A stretch of 64,000 nucleotides of DNA from Burkholderiales bacterium. GTDB taxonomy: Bacteria; Pseudomonadota; Gammaproteobacteria; Burkholderiales; Burkholderiaceae_C. Positions 7,799 to 17,524 of this stretch are shown here, in pieces (positions within the stretch are counted from its first letter, which is position 1; each line of letters starts with the position of its first letter). Position numbers and translations under genes: made by a program. The DNA is taken from the NCBI GenBank assembly GCA_026932235.1, contig JAIXKR010000139.1, forward strand, positions 1 through 64,000, read 5' to 3'. Under the pieces are notes generated by a model. It saw nothing but the letters and a program-made list of their open reading frames with translations, ran no database searches and was not told where the DNA came from.

Positions 7799-9238
7799 AT
7801 GTCCAATCGCTCCACCCAACGCACCTGTGCCACCCTCGTCGCCCTAGCCACCGCGTTGCACGCCGGGTCCGCACGGGCAGGCGATCTCAACGCCGAGGTG
7901 AACACGATGTTCAACAACCTCGGCACGATCGGGAACTACACCGCGCCGGGAGCGTTTCGCGGGCAGACCTTCAACACCTACACCGGCGGCAGCCTGTTCA
8001 TGCGCTCGCAGAACAAGGTCTACCAGCTCGCCGCGATCCAGTTCCCGAGCGCCAAGGCGGGGTGCGGTGGCATCGACGTCTTCGGCGGCTCGTTCTCGCA
8101 CATCTCCGCCGAGGAGTTCAAGAACATGCTACGCAACATCACGGCGGCGTTGCCCGGCATCGCCTTCCAGCTTGCATTGGAGTCGGTCTCGCCGCTGCTG
8201 GGTGGCCTGACCAAGTGGGCAAAGGGCCTGGAGACCTGGATCAACAACGCGCGCATCAACTCCTGCGAGACCGCCAAGGCCATCGTCAGCACGGCGGCCG
8301 AGGCCACGGGCTACAGCTCACAGGAGGCCTGTGCCGACTTGGCGATCGAGATGGGGCTGGAAAGTGACCGCGACGCGGCCCGGCGCCGATGCGCCAGCGA
8401 CCGGCCGAGCATCCTGGCCTCGGCGCGCAGCTCCGCAGATCCCAATGTCCGCAACAAGGCGCCCTTCGTCGGCAACCTGACCTGGAAGGCTCTGCAGCGC
8501 ACCGGCACGGCGCTGGACGACGCCGAGCGCGAGCTGATCATGAGCATCGTCGGCACGGTCATCTTCCACCCCGAGAGCGCCAACAGGGACCCGGAGCCTG
8601 TGCCGCCGACGATCACGTCGATCGGCCAGTTGCTCTACGGCCAGGCGGCGGCGACCGGCACCAACGTCACCCAGCACCTGCTGCGCTGCAACGACTACAC
8701 GAACTGCGACGTCGTCACGCTGAACACGGGCTACACGCACACGCCCTTCACGGCCCGCGTCGAGACCATGATGCGGTCGATCGCCGACAAGATCGCAACG
8801 CGCACCGCGATCCCGAACAACTCGGCCGAGGTCGGCTTCGTCAACCAGACCACCGAGCCGGTGTACCGGATGCTTTCGATCGGCGCCACGATTCCCGGGT
8901 CGGGGCTGGCCGACAGCCTGATCGGTCAGTACCGCGACGTGATCGCGGCCGACTATGCCTACGTCTTTCTCGAGCGGAACCTGCGACTGGGCATGGCCGC
9001 GCTCGACAAGGACTACACGCTGCAGCAGAGCCAGCGCGAGCTTGCCAACCAGGTGCGCCAGCGTGCCCAGGCGATGCTGCTGCAGCTTTCGCAGGAGAAG
9101 AACCTGCTGTACCAGAAGGTCGGCTCCTTCCGCGCCGTCTCCAGCCACCTGGAGCAACTCGAGAGGCAACTGCGCTCGAGCATGCCGCAGCACGTGATGG
9201 ACATGCTGGGGCAGCGCGCGGCCTACGTGGCCCGGTAG
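7799..9238 (+). CDS. traH: TraH, conjugative pilus assembly protein
   Basis: Periplasmic/outer-membrane-associated pilus assembly protein, 479 residues (F TraH about 458). GGAGG precedes the ATG. Signal peptide residues 1-27 (ALATALHAGSARAG) then DLNAEVNTMFNNLGTIGNYT and GGSLFMRSQNK, characteristic of TraH. There is a Cys-containing AGCGGIDVFGGSFSHI block, and a C-terminal coiled coil (residues about 395-470, QSQRELANQVRQRAQAM...LEQLERQL). It lies between traF and traG as in F and acts with both in pilus biogenesis. Confidence 0.93.
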   Translation: MSNRSTQRTCATLVALATALHAGSARAGDLNAEVNTMFNNLGTIGNYTAPGAFRGQTFNTYTGGSLFMRSQNKVYQLAAIQFPSAKAGCGGIDVFGGSFSHISAEEFKNMLRNITAALPGIAFQLALESVSPLLGGLTKWAKGLETWINNARINSCETAKAIVSTAAEATGYSSQEACADLAIEMGLESDRDAARRRCASDRPSILASARSSADPNVRNKAPFVGNLTWKALQRTGTALDDAERELIMSIVGTVIFHPESANRDPEPVPPTITSIGQLLYGQAAATGTNVTQHLLRCNDYTNCDVVTLNTGYTHTPFTARVETMMRSIADKIATRTAIPNNSAEVGFVNQTTEPVYRMLSIGATIPGSGLADSLIGQYRDVIAADYAYVFLERNLRLGMAALDKDYTLQQSQRELANQVRQRAQAMLLQLSQEKNLLYQKVGSFRAVSSHLEQLERQLRSSMPQHVMDMLGQRAAYVAR

Positions 9239-9263
9239 CCCGCTCCGATGCCTCGAGGCGGCC

Positions 9264-12038
9264 ATGTGGGAAATCTTCGCCTACCAGAACGCGGACAGCC
9301 TGTTCGGCATCTTCAATGCCGCGGCTGCCATCCATGCGTCGAGCGACTACGCGGCCGCTGTCGCGGCCGTGGCCTTCTGCGGCTTCATCGCCGCCCTGCT
9401 TGCCTATGCCTTCGCCCCCGACAAGCTGCAGGGCTGGAAGTGGCTGGCCACCGTGCTGCTGGTGTTCTCGGTGCTGATCGTGCCCCGAGTGACCGTGGGC
9501 ATCGTGGACAAGACCGGCGGCTCGGCCGTAAAGGTGGTCGCCAACGTGCCGTTCGGCGTGGCCATGCTCGGCAGCATCACCAGCACCATCGGCCACACGC
9601 TGACCGGCCTCTTCGAGACCGCGTTCCAGGTCATCCCCGGCGCGGGCGCAATGCCGGCCGAACTGAGCTACGAACGCAACGGCCTGATGTTCGGCAACCG
9701 CCTGATCCGCGAGACCGGCAACGTCGTGTTCCAGGACCCCACCTTCCGCACCGACCTGATCAACTTCATCCACAACTGCACGATGTACGACCTGATCGAC
9801 GGCACCGTCGATCCGGCCACGTTCTCCACGTCCGACGACGTATGGGCGCTCATGGCCACGCCAAACCCCGCCCGGTTCAGCACGGTGACCGGCGCCGGCG
9901 GCGCGGTGACCGTCGATACCTGCCCCAACGTCTATGGCAACCTGAACGGCCGCCTGCCGGCGCAGGTCACGCGCATCGAGGGCCGGCTGGCCTTCCAGCT
10001 GAACCCCACGCTGCCCAGCGCGGCCGCGACGGCCGCGATCGCCGGCCAGATCCAGCAGGCCTACATCCGCAACAGCATCGCGAATGCCGCCGCGACGGCA
10101 ACAGACCTGATCCGGCAGAACGCCGTGCTCAATGCCATCAGCGACACCAGCAACATCATCGGGCAGAAGGTGAACGACCCGGCGGCGATGGTGCTCGCGG
10201 TCGGCCGGGCGCAAGCGGTGGCGCAGCAGAACGCGACCTGGATGAACTACGGCAAGGTCGCTGAACAGTCGCTGCCGGTGTTCCGCAATGTCATCGAGGC
10301 CCTCACCTACGCGCTGTTCCCGCTCTTCGTGCTGCTGCTCCTGCTGACCAGCGGGCGTGAGTCGATGATCGCTTTCAAGGGCTATGCGGCGATTCTGATC
10401 TGGATCCAGTTGTGGCCGCCGCTGTACGCTGTGCTCAACTACATGGCTTCGGTGTACGCCGCCTATGACCTGGCTGCCGCATCGGACCTTGGCACCGGCA
10501 CCAAGGCCCTGGCGCTACAGACCGCTTCGACGATCTACTCGCGCGCGATCTCCGGCGAGGCCGTGGTCGGCTACCTGGCCATCAGCATCCCCTTCATCGC
10601 CTGGGCCGCGCTCAAGCGCATGGAGAACTTCGGCACGGCACTCGTCGGCGGCTTGTCCGGACTCCAAGGCATGCTGGCCGGCAGCACCGCGGGGGCTGCA
10701 GTCGGCAACGTGTCGATGGGCAACGTCGCGATGGACCAGTTGCAACTGGCGCCGAACCGCACTTCGGCGTTCATGAGTTCGTGGCAGAGCGATCTCAGCG
10801 GCAACACCTTCACGTCGAGCACGCTCACCGGACGCACGGCCGCGAACCTGCTGCGCAACCAGGGCTTCGCGTCGCGCGTGGTGTCGATGAGGGTCACCGA
10901 GCAGGACGTGACCGAGGCCAGCCGCCAAGCCGACGCAGCGCGGGGCGAGATGGTGTCTGCGAGCAACGAACGGTCGGCCGTCCTGACCGAGACCTTCACC
11001 AAGGGGCTGGCAAAGCTCAAGTCCTCGCGCAGTTCGTCGGGCACGTCGACCAGCAGCTTCGAGCAATTGGGCGAGACGCTGACGCGCCTGGACCAGATCA
11101 CCAAGAGCGTCGCCGACAACACAGGGCTCACCCAGTCGCAGGTAGCCCGCATAGCGTTCGGTGCCTCCGGCCGCCTCGGCTTCAACGCGGGCGTGGCGGG
11201 AGCGCAGGTCGACGCCAGCGCGGACAAGGCCTACATGAGCGGCCTCTCAGCGGAGCAGAGGAAGGTGCTTGGATCCATGACAAGCGATCAGATCGCCGAG
11301 TTCAAGCAGTTCGGAGACCGCGTCTCGCGTGACGCCACTTTGGTCAGCGCGATATCCGACGACTCACGCCAAGCGCGGGAACTGGGGAGCCGACTCGCTA
11401 CTACCGCGTCGCGAGCCCAACAGGCTCAGGCCTCGTACGGCGAGCGCAGCGCATTGGCCGAACGAGTCTCCGAGGCGCGCGAGCGTGGCGAGTCCATTGC
11501 CATCGATATCGCTCAGGATCCCTACAACCTCGCCATGTTCCTGCGCTACGCCGAGCGCTACGGAGGCGACAGCGCAGCGGCTGCCACCATGCTCGATGCC
11601 GAGTTGGCGCGACAGGGCCTCCGTCCCTCGCGCAGCTTCTCCGACGGAGCCGCGCTGCCCGCATCCTTCCAGGATGTGCGCGAGCAGTGGTCCGCGTCGG
11701 CGTCCGACCCCGCCTTGAATCCCGACTTGGCCGCACGCAATGCGCAGAACCGGGGCGCCGTTGGGCGGGCACTCGGAAGCGACCCGCCAACCACTTCCGA
11801 GCAGCCGCGACCCAGCATCAGACCTGAGGTCGGCCTGGGTGGGGCGGCCATCCGCGAGCGAACCGACCGGTCGCGCCGCGGATTCGACGCCGAGGCCGAA
11901 GTCAGCCGGTCACCGGACGGGACCGTCTCGAGCAAGAAGTCGCTGCTTCTCCAGTCCGGGCGGCAGGTTGCAGCCGATGCCGGTGCCACCCTGGACGAGG
12001 CCAAGGACGCGGTGAAGGGAGTGCTCAAGAAGAAGTAG
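9264..12038 (+). CDS. traG: TraG, mating-pair stabilisation / pilus assembly membrane protein
   Basis: Large inner-membrane protein, 924 residues (F TraG 938). The N-terminal half (TraG_N) has several membrane spans: about residues 28-50, 57-75, 345-365, 370-395 and 430-450. The C-terminal half is a long polar periplasmic domain from about residue 480, corresponding to the region involved in mating-pair stabilisation and entry exclusion in F. The last part (residues about 700-924) is rich in charged and Ser/Ala residues and ends in KGVLKKK. It is the last gene of the visible tra operon; no traS or traT exclusion gene follows. Confidence 0.92.
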   Translation: MWEIFAYQNADSLFGIFNAAAAIHASSDYAAAVAAVAFCGFIAALLAYAFAPDKLQGWKWLATVLLVFSVLIVPRVTVGIVDKTGGSAVKVVANVPFGVAMLGSITSTIGHTLTGLFETAFQVIPGAGAMPAELSYERNGLMFGNRLIRETGNVVFQDPTFRTDLINFIHNCTMYDLIDGTVDPATFSTSDDVWALMATPNPARFSTVTGAGGAVTVDTCPNVYGNLNGRLPAQVTRIEGRLAFQLNPTLPSAAATAAIAGQIQQAYIRNSIANAAATATDLIRQNAVLNAISDTSNIIGQKVNDPAAMVLAVGRAQAVAQQNATWMNYGKVAEQSLPVFRNVIEALTYALFPLFVLLLLLTSGRESMIAFKGYAAILIWIQLWPPLYAVLNYMASVYAAYDLAAASDLGTGTKALALQTASTIYSRAISGEAVVGYLAISIPFIAWAALKRMENFGTALVGGLSGLQGMLAGSTAGAAVGNVSMGNVAMDQLQLAPNRTSAFMSSWQSDLSGNTFTSSTLTGRTAANLLRNQGFASRVVSMRVTEQDVTEASRQADAARGEMVSASNERSAVLTETFTKGLAKLKSSRSSSGTSTSSFEQLGETLTRLDQITKSVADNTGLTQSQVARIAFGASGRLGFNAGVAGAQVDASADKAYMSGLSAEQRKVLGSMTSDQIAEFKQFGDRVSRDATLVSAISDDSRQARELGSRLATTASRAQQAQASYGERSALAERVSEARERGESIAIDIAQDPYNLAMFLRYAERYGGDSAAAATMLDAELARQGLRPSRSFSDGAALPASFQDVREQWSASASDPALNPDLAARNAQNRGAVGRALGSDPPTTSEQPRPSIRPEVGLGGAAIRERTDRSRRGFDAEAEVSRSPDGTVSSKKSLLLQSGRQVAADAGATLDEAKDAVKGVLKKK

Positions 12039-12090
12039 GAAGCGGCAGGTGTTGACGGACGACCTGCGCCAGACCCGGGCGCTCGCTGGC

Positions 12091-12345
12091 CTACACGGGT
12101 GGACGGCCTTTGTCGCGCCAGAAGTTCGCTGCGATGTCTGCCGTCGTCGTGCCCATCCCTGGGATCTCTCGGCGCTCCGTGGCCCGTCGCCCAAGCTTGA
12201 TCGCGGCACCACCCACTGCAGCCCCGACAAGCGCGCCGAGTGCCGCCATCACCACCCGAAGACCCCAGTCCCCATTGATCGCAGCAACAACGCCAACCAG
12301 GGCGCCTACCCCGACGAGAGTGAGAAAGATGGCCTTCCGCAGCAT
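12091..12345 (-). CDS. Small glycine-zipper membrane protein
   Basis: Unrecognised protein of 84 residues on the opposite strand to traG, convergent with it. Two hydrophobic segments (residues about 5-22 and 29-50) contain small-residue repeats such as GALVGAAVGGAA, a glycine-zipper pattern seen in small pore-forming or membrane-packing proteins. The tail is polar (RRATERREIPGMGTT) and ends DKGRPPV. The frame is open further upstream to 12480, but that extension overlaps the promoter of the antitoxin gene and looks unlike coding sequence, so the ATG at 12345 with AGAGG upstream is preferred. A role in entry exclusion or element maintenance is speculation. Confidence 0.5.
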   Translation of the reverse strand: MLRKAIFLTLVGVGALVGVVAAINGDWGLRVVMAALGALVGAAVGGAAIKLGRRATERREIPGMGTTTADIAANFWRDKGRPPV

Positions 12346-12454
12346 TTCATGCCTCTGGTTCGCAAGGTAGCGCCGATGGGCCGCCGTTGCAATGCCCTCG
12401 GGCGAACGCCTGCCCGTGGGCAGAGATTCGCCACTGCACCGCGCGACTCCATAG

Positions 12455-12493
12455 GTTGTCAAAGTTGACATACGAGACAAACGAGACTACTCT
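12455..12493 (+). promoter_or_regulatory. Promoter and repeat-rich operator of the antitoxin/RES pair
   Basis: A sigma-70 promoter: TTGACA (12465-12470), 17-base spacer, TACTCT (12488-12493). The -35 box is half of a perfect inverted repeat GTCAA-AG-TTGAC (12458-12469). The spacer holds a direct repeat ACGAGAC at 12472-12478 and 12481-12487. Read in 9-base steps from 12455 the segment is four related units: GTTGTCAAA, GTTGACATA, CGAGACAAA, CGAGACTAC. This arrangement suits autorepression by the antitoxin. Confidence 0.65.
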
Positions 12494-12524
12494 GCCGCAT
12501 CTCAGTGCATCCGCGGAGTTCGCC

Positions 12525-13169
12525 ATGCGCAAGGCACAAGCGGCATCAGCTGTGAACCAACCACTTGTCACCCCGACGGAAGTTCGCCGCTTCGACAAGG
12601 CGGTCACGGTTCGCGACCGTGGTGCATTCCTGTTCGAGCTTGACCGCCTTGTTCGAGAGAAGCTGGCGGCTGCCACGCACGTCGCCGACGAGGCGACACC
12701 CCTGACCGAAACACTGGGCCGTAAGGCCGCCTCGCTGCGCGCAGCCACCTCCTGGGCGCCGACAGCCGTCGACGTCCAGCGAGGCCGCACCGAACTGCTT
12801 CGCGAGTTCGAACGACCGCACAACCTGCCGCTGGCCGACTTCGTGCGCCTGGCCCACAAGTCCCGCCAGCAGATCTACAAGGACATCGCCGCCCGCAGGT
12901 TGCTTACGCTGGACGTCGGTCGTCGCGGCCAGCGCATTCCCGACTGGCAGTTGCAGGCACCAGGCCTGCAGCTGACGCGCTCCGTGCTCCAGGCTGCGGA
13001 CGATGTCGACGCCTGGACGGTGTACCGCGCCCTGGCGGAGCCCTGCGAAGCCCTTGGCGGACAAGCTCCGGCGGCGATTGCGAATCGAGGCAACGTCGAC
13101 GCCATTGCGCGCGTCGTACTTGCTTCGCTCGGGGTGCAGCCGGCGGAGCGGGCCGGTGCCGACGCCTGA
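12525..13169 (+). CDS. Antitoxin-like DNA-binding protein, partner of RES toxin
   Basis: Probable antitoxin of 214 residues. The ATG at 12525 is about 31 bases after the -10 box; the longer frame from 12387 would start inside the promoter. A helix-turn-helix-like block at residues about 103-150 (LADFVRLAHKSRQQIYKDI ... RIPDWQL) resembles the DNA-binding region of antitoxins and plasmid regulators. The C-terminal part (NVDAIARVVLASLGV) fits the toxin-binding (MbcA/ParS/Xre-type) domain usually found next to RES toxins. The protein is longer than most RES antitoxins (about 120-160), with an extra N-terminal region (residues 1-95). It overlaps the toxin gene by 14 bases. Confidence 0.7.
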   Translation: MRKAQAASAVNQPLVTPTEVRRFDKAVTVRDRGAFLFELDRLVREKLAAATHVADEATPLTETLGRKAASLRAATSWAPTAVDVQRGRTELLREFERPHNLPLADFVRLAHKSRQQIYKDIAARRLLTLDVGRRGQRIPDWQLQAPGLQLTRSVLQAADDVDAWTVYRALAEPCEALGGQAPAAIANRGNVDAIARVVLASLGVQPAERAGADA

Positions 13170-13758
13170 TGTTCCAGCCAGAGTCATTCCGGCAGGGGAA
13201 CTGCTCCAGCACGTGAGCCGAGCTGCGTATCGCGGGACGGCACTTCACTTCGGCCGCTCGGGTGGTAGTCGGTACGACGACCCAGCGCTCCGGTTTGGCA
13301 CGCTCTATGTCGGCTTCGACCTGGCGACCGCGCTCATGGAGTCCGTCTTCCGCCAGCACCGTTGGAACCGCCGCACCAAGCGCGCGATCACCCGAACCGA
13401 GGTGTACGCGCGCATGGTCAGGGCAATCGGCGTCCTCGAGCCGCTGTCGCTGGTCGATCTCACGGCGCCCGGCGTGATGGCATCGCAGTTCGGATTGAAC
13501 CTGTCCCAGTTGTCCAGCCGTCGCTACGTTCACACGCAGCGCATCGCTGCGCTGGTGCACGCGCTCGCCGAGCCGGACGGCGCGCCTCGATTCGACGGCG
13601 TCCTCTACCCTTCCCGCAACAACCACCCGGCCGCGTGCGCCGTGCTGTTCGACCGTGCAGCCGAGAAGCTCGCGCTCGTCGACGACATCGCTTTGCGTGA
13701 CCACATCGACTGGCCGAGTTTCCTCAGGACGTACCAAGTCGTCGTCCTGCCCGCGTGA
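13156..13758 (+). CDS. RES-domain toxin
   Basis: RES-family protein of 200 residues; characterised members (such as MbcT) degrade NAD+ and stop growth unless bound by their antitoxin. The GTG at 13156 is chosen as start because GGAG lies about 8 bases upstream and it gives a family-length protein overlapping the antitoxin gene by 14 bases; no ATG occurs before the conserved part. RES features: the Arg-rich start SRAAYRGTALHFGRSG, then GTLYVGFDLATALMESVF, SSRRYVHTQRIAALVHA, and FDGVLYPSR near residues 150-160. The pair probably stabilises the mobile element. Confidence 0.85.
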   Translation: MPTPDVPARVIPAGELLQHVSRAAYRGTALHFGRSGGSRYDDPALRFGTLYVGFDLATALMESVFRQHRWNRRTKRAITRTEVYARMVRAIGVLEPLSLVDLTAPGVMASQFGLNLSQLSSRRYVHTQRIAALVHALAEPDGAPRFDGVLYPSRNNHPAACAVLFDRAAEKLALVDDIALRDHIDWPSFLRTYQVVVLPA

Positions 13759-14107
13759 GAGTCGGCAACTATCCCGTTCTGCAAGGGGCGATCAGTGCAA
13801 GCGGCAGCTGCGCAATCAGAGTGTCAACGTCGTCGCGGAGCAGCCCACGAGCTACGCCGCCCTCGCGGTTGGGCTGGGGCTGCTTGCCGCACTCTCACCG
13901 AGCGCAAGTAGGATCGCCGCAGCCGCTGCCGCCTTGCAAGACCACCAAGCCTGGACAGCGGTCCATGGTTGGCACTGTTCGGTGTCAAGCGGTCCCTGGA
14001 GAGGTCATGCCGGCTCGACGAAAATAGGTAGCTAGACGGGTAGCCAGAACAAAACTTGCGCTGCGTTTCTCTGAAACATCTATAAAAATCAACATTATAG
14101 AGATACC
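13759..14107. other. Intergenic region between the RES toxin and xth
   Basis: About 350 bases with no convincing complete gene. It should contain or lie near the border between mobile element and chromosome, but I see no tRNA or direct repeat that would prove an attachment site. A frame at about 13823-13905 reads VVAEQPTSYAALAVGLGLL, resembling a decayed PEP-CTERM sorting tail. The last 50 bases are AT-rich and hold the likely xth promoter. Confidence 0.5.
14056..14101 (+). promoter_or_regulatory. AT-rich promoter region of xth with inverted repeat
   Basis: TTGCGC at 14056-14061 and TATAAA at 14081-14086 (spacer 19) are a possible promoter. The -10 box overlaps a perfect 7-base inverted repeat, TCTATAA (14079-14085) and TTATAGA (14095-14101), with a 9-base gap, ending 6 bases before the ATG. 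It could be an operator or an initiation-region hairpin. Confidence 0.4.
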
Positions 14108-14878
14108 ATGAAACTCGCCACCTGGAACGTCAACTCGCTGGCCGTGCGGCTGCCGCAGGTGCTGGACTGGCTCGCCACGCAGGCGCCGGACATGCTCGCG
14201 CTGCAGGAGACCAAGCTCACCGACGAGCGCTTCCCGCACGAGGCCTTTGCGGCGGCAGGATGGCAGGCGCAATGCTTCGGGCAGAAGACCTACAACGGCG
14301 TCGCGCTGCTGAGCCGCGCGCCGGCGGCGGACGTGGTGCGCAACATCCCGGGATTCGAGGACGAACAGGCGCGCGTGCTCACGGCGACGGTCGGTGAGCT
14401 GCGCGTCGTCGGCGCGTACTTCCCCAACGGGCAGGAGCCTGGCAGCGACAAGTTCGCCTACAAGATGCGCTGGCAGGATGCGCTGCGCGAGTGGCTGCGT
14501 GCGGAGCTGGCGGCGAATCCGCAACTCGTGCTGATGGGCGACTTCAACGTCGCGCCCGAGGATCGCGACGTCTACGACCCGGTCGCGTGGGCGGGGCAGA
14601 TCCACTGCACGCCGGAGGAGCGCGCGCAGTTCCAGGCGCTGCTGGCGCTGGGGCTGCACGACGCCTTCCGCCTCTTCGAACAAGCGCCCAAGAGCTGGAG
14701 CTGGTGGGACTACCGCAACCTCGCGTTCCGGCGCAACCAGGGACTGCGCATCGATCACATCCTGGTGTCCGAGGCCCTGCGCGCGCGCGTGCGCGCCTGC
14801 ACCATCGACAAGGCTCCGCGCCGCAACGAGCGCCCGAGCGACCACGCGCCGGTGCTGGTGGACATCGAGCTCGCCTGA
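14108..14878 (+). CDS. xth: Exodeoxyribonuclease III
   Basis: Exonuclease III / AP endonuclease of base-excision repair, 256 residues, the usual length. Motifs of the exonuclease-endonuclease-phosphatase fold in order: [12 protein letters not shown] (Asn for metal/substrate), LALQETKL (Glu metal ligand), [15 protein letters not shown] (Asp/Asn), [15 protein letters not shown], and the C-terminal [12 protein letters not shown] with the catalytic Asp-His pair. It is transcribed alone, convergent with ntrC. It is the first clearly chromosomal housekeeping gene after the conjugative region. Confidence 0.96.
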   Translation: MKLATWNVNSLAVRLPQVLDWLATQAPDMLALQETKLTDERFPHEAFAAAGWQAQCFGQKTYNGVALLSRAPAADVVRNIPGFEDEQARVLTATVGELRVVGAYFPNGQEPGSDKFAYKMRWQDALREWLRAELAANPQLVLMGDFNVAPEDRDVYDPVAWAGQIHCTPEERAQFQALLALGLHDAFRLFEQAPKSWSWWDYRNLAFRRNQGLRIDHILVSEALRARVRACTIDKAPRRNERPSDHAPVLVDIELA

Positions 14879-14891
14879 GGAGCCGCCGCCA

Positions 14892-14910
14892 CCGCGCCAC
14901 GCCGGCGCGG
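14892..14910. terminator. Hairpin between convergent xth and ntrC
   Basis: Perfect 7-base stem CCGCGCC (14892-14898) and GGCGCGG (14904-14910) with a 5-base loop in the 34-base gap between two stop codons. It has no T-run, so it may act as a bidirectional, weakly intrinsic or Rho-assisted terminator. Confidence 0.45.
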
Positions 14911-14912
14911 CG

Positions 14913-16382
<1,470 letters not shown>

Positions 16383-16411
16383 GGGTGGGCAGGCCGGTCG
16401 CTTGCAGCCTC

Positions 16412-17524
16412 TCAGGTCAGCGGAATCGTCAGCGTGAAGACCGTGCAGCCGGGTGCGCCGTCGCACTCGATCGTGCCCTGGTGCCGCTGCAGGATCGCGT
16501 GCGCCAGCGTGAGCCCGAGGCCGGTGCCGCCCTCGCGGCCCGAGGCGAGTGGATGAAAGATGCGCTCGCGCATCGTCTCCGGCACGCCGGGGCCGTTGTC
16601 CTGCACCTGCAGCGCCAGCGCCAGGCGATGGCGCCTTCCCCGCAGCGTGACCTGGCGCCGCACGCGCGTGCGCAGCACGACGCACGGCTGCGGCGTGGCG
16701 CCGGCGGCGAGCGCCTGCGCGGCGTTGCGCACGACGTTGAGCACCGCCTGCACGAGCTGGCCGCGGTCGCCGCGGAACTCGGGGATCGAGGTGTCGTAGT
16801 CGCGCTCGACGACGAGCGCGGGCCCGAACTCGGCCACCACCAGCGCGCGCACGTGTTCGCAGACCTCATGCAGGTTCACGTCGCTCACCTGCAAGGTGCC
16901 GCGGTGCGTCGCGAGCAGTCGATCGACGAGCGCGTGCAGGCGGTCCGCTTCGCGCACGATCAGCTGCGCGCACTCGGCCAGCGCCGGCGCGAGGGGCTCC
17001 ATCAGCAGGAGTTGCGCCGCGCCGCGGATGCCGCCCAGCGGGTTGCGCACCTCGTGTGCGAGGTTGCGCAACAGCTCGCCGTTGGCCTGCGCCAGCTCCT
17101 GCACGCGGCGCTCGCGTTCGTCGCGCAGCTGCAGCCCGAGCGGGCTCATCTCGATCAGCACGACGCCGGAGGCGGCGTCGAAGGCGCTGGCGCTGAGCTG
17201 CACGCTGCGCTCGCCGGCCGTCGTGCCCGCCGACGCGCTGCCCACCGGCGCGTGCAGGCGTACGAGCAGCCGGCTGCTGGCGAGCTCGCCGTTCGCCACG
17301 CGGGTGAACAGTTCGTGCAAGGCGGCGGCGTCGACGAACCAGTGGCGGATGTCCTCGCCGACCAAGCTGCGCCGCGGCAGGCCCAGCGCCGCTTCCAGCG
17401 CGGCGTTGACGTGCAGGCAGCGCCCGCCGCCGTCGACGAGCGCGACCAGCGTCGTGAGGTGATCGAAGACGGCGAAGGCGCTCGCGTCCACGCTGCCCGC
17501 CGGCGCGGCGCGCGTGCCGCTCAC
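16412..17524 (-). CDS. ntrB: NtrB, nitrogen regulation sensor histidine kinase
   Basis: Cytoplasmic PAS-containing histidine kinase/phosphatase (NRII/GlnL) controlling NtrC in response to PII proteins, 370 residues. The GTG start at 17524 overlaps the stop of the DUF4124 gene (GTGA). An N-terminal PAS domain spans residues about 18-120; the H-box is NLAHEVRNPLGG with phospho-His157; N-box VVRNAAQAL; G1 DNGPGVP; G2 GREGGTGLGL. No transmembrane segment is present, as usual for NtrB. It is 29 bases upstream of ntrC. Confidence 0.96.
   Translation of the reverse strand: MSGTRAAPAGSVDASAFAVFDHLTTLVALVDGGGRCLHVNAALEAALGLPRRSLVGEDIRHWFVDAAALHELFTRVANGELASSRLLVRLHAPVGSASAGTTAGERSVQLSASAFDAASGVVLIEMSPLGLQLRDERERRVQELAQANGELLRNLAHEVRNPLGGIRGAAQLLLMEPLAPALAECAQLIVREADRLHALVDRLLATHRGTLQVSDVNLHEVCEHVRALVVAEFGPALVVERDYDTSIPEFRGDRGQLVQAVLNVVRNAAQALAAGATPQPCVVLRTRVRRQVTLRGRRHRLALALQVQDNGPGVPETMRERIFHPLASGREGGTGLGLTLAHAILQRHQGTIECDGAPGCTVFTLTIPLT

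Noticed and set aside
12346-12480. N-terminal extension of the small reverse-strand membrane protein.
   Set aside because: It would run into the antitoxin promoter and lacks any conserved feature; the ATG at 12345 has its own ribosome site.
13003-13155. Extension of the RES toxin into the antitoxin gene.
   Set aside because: The extra residues are an out-of-phase reading of the antitoxin. GTG at 13156 with GGAG upstream gives a normal RES length.
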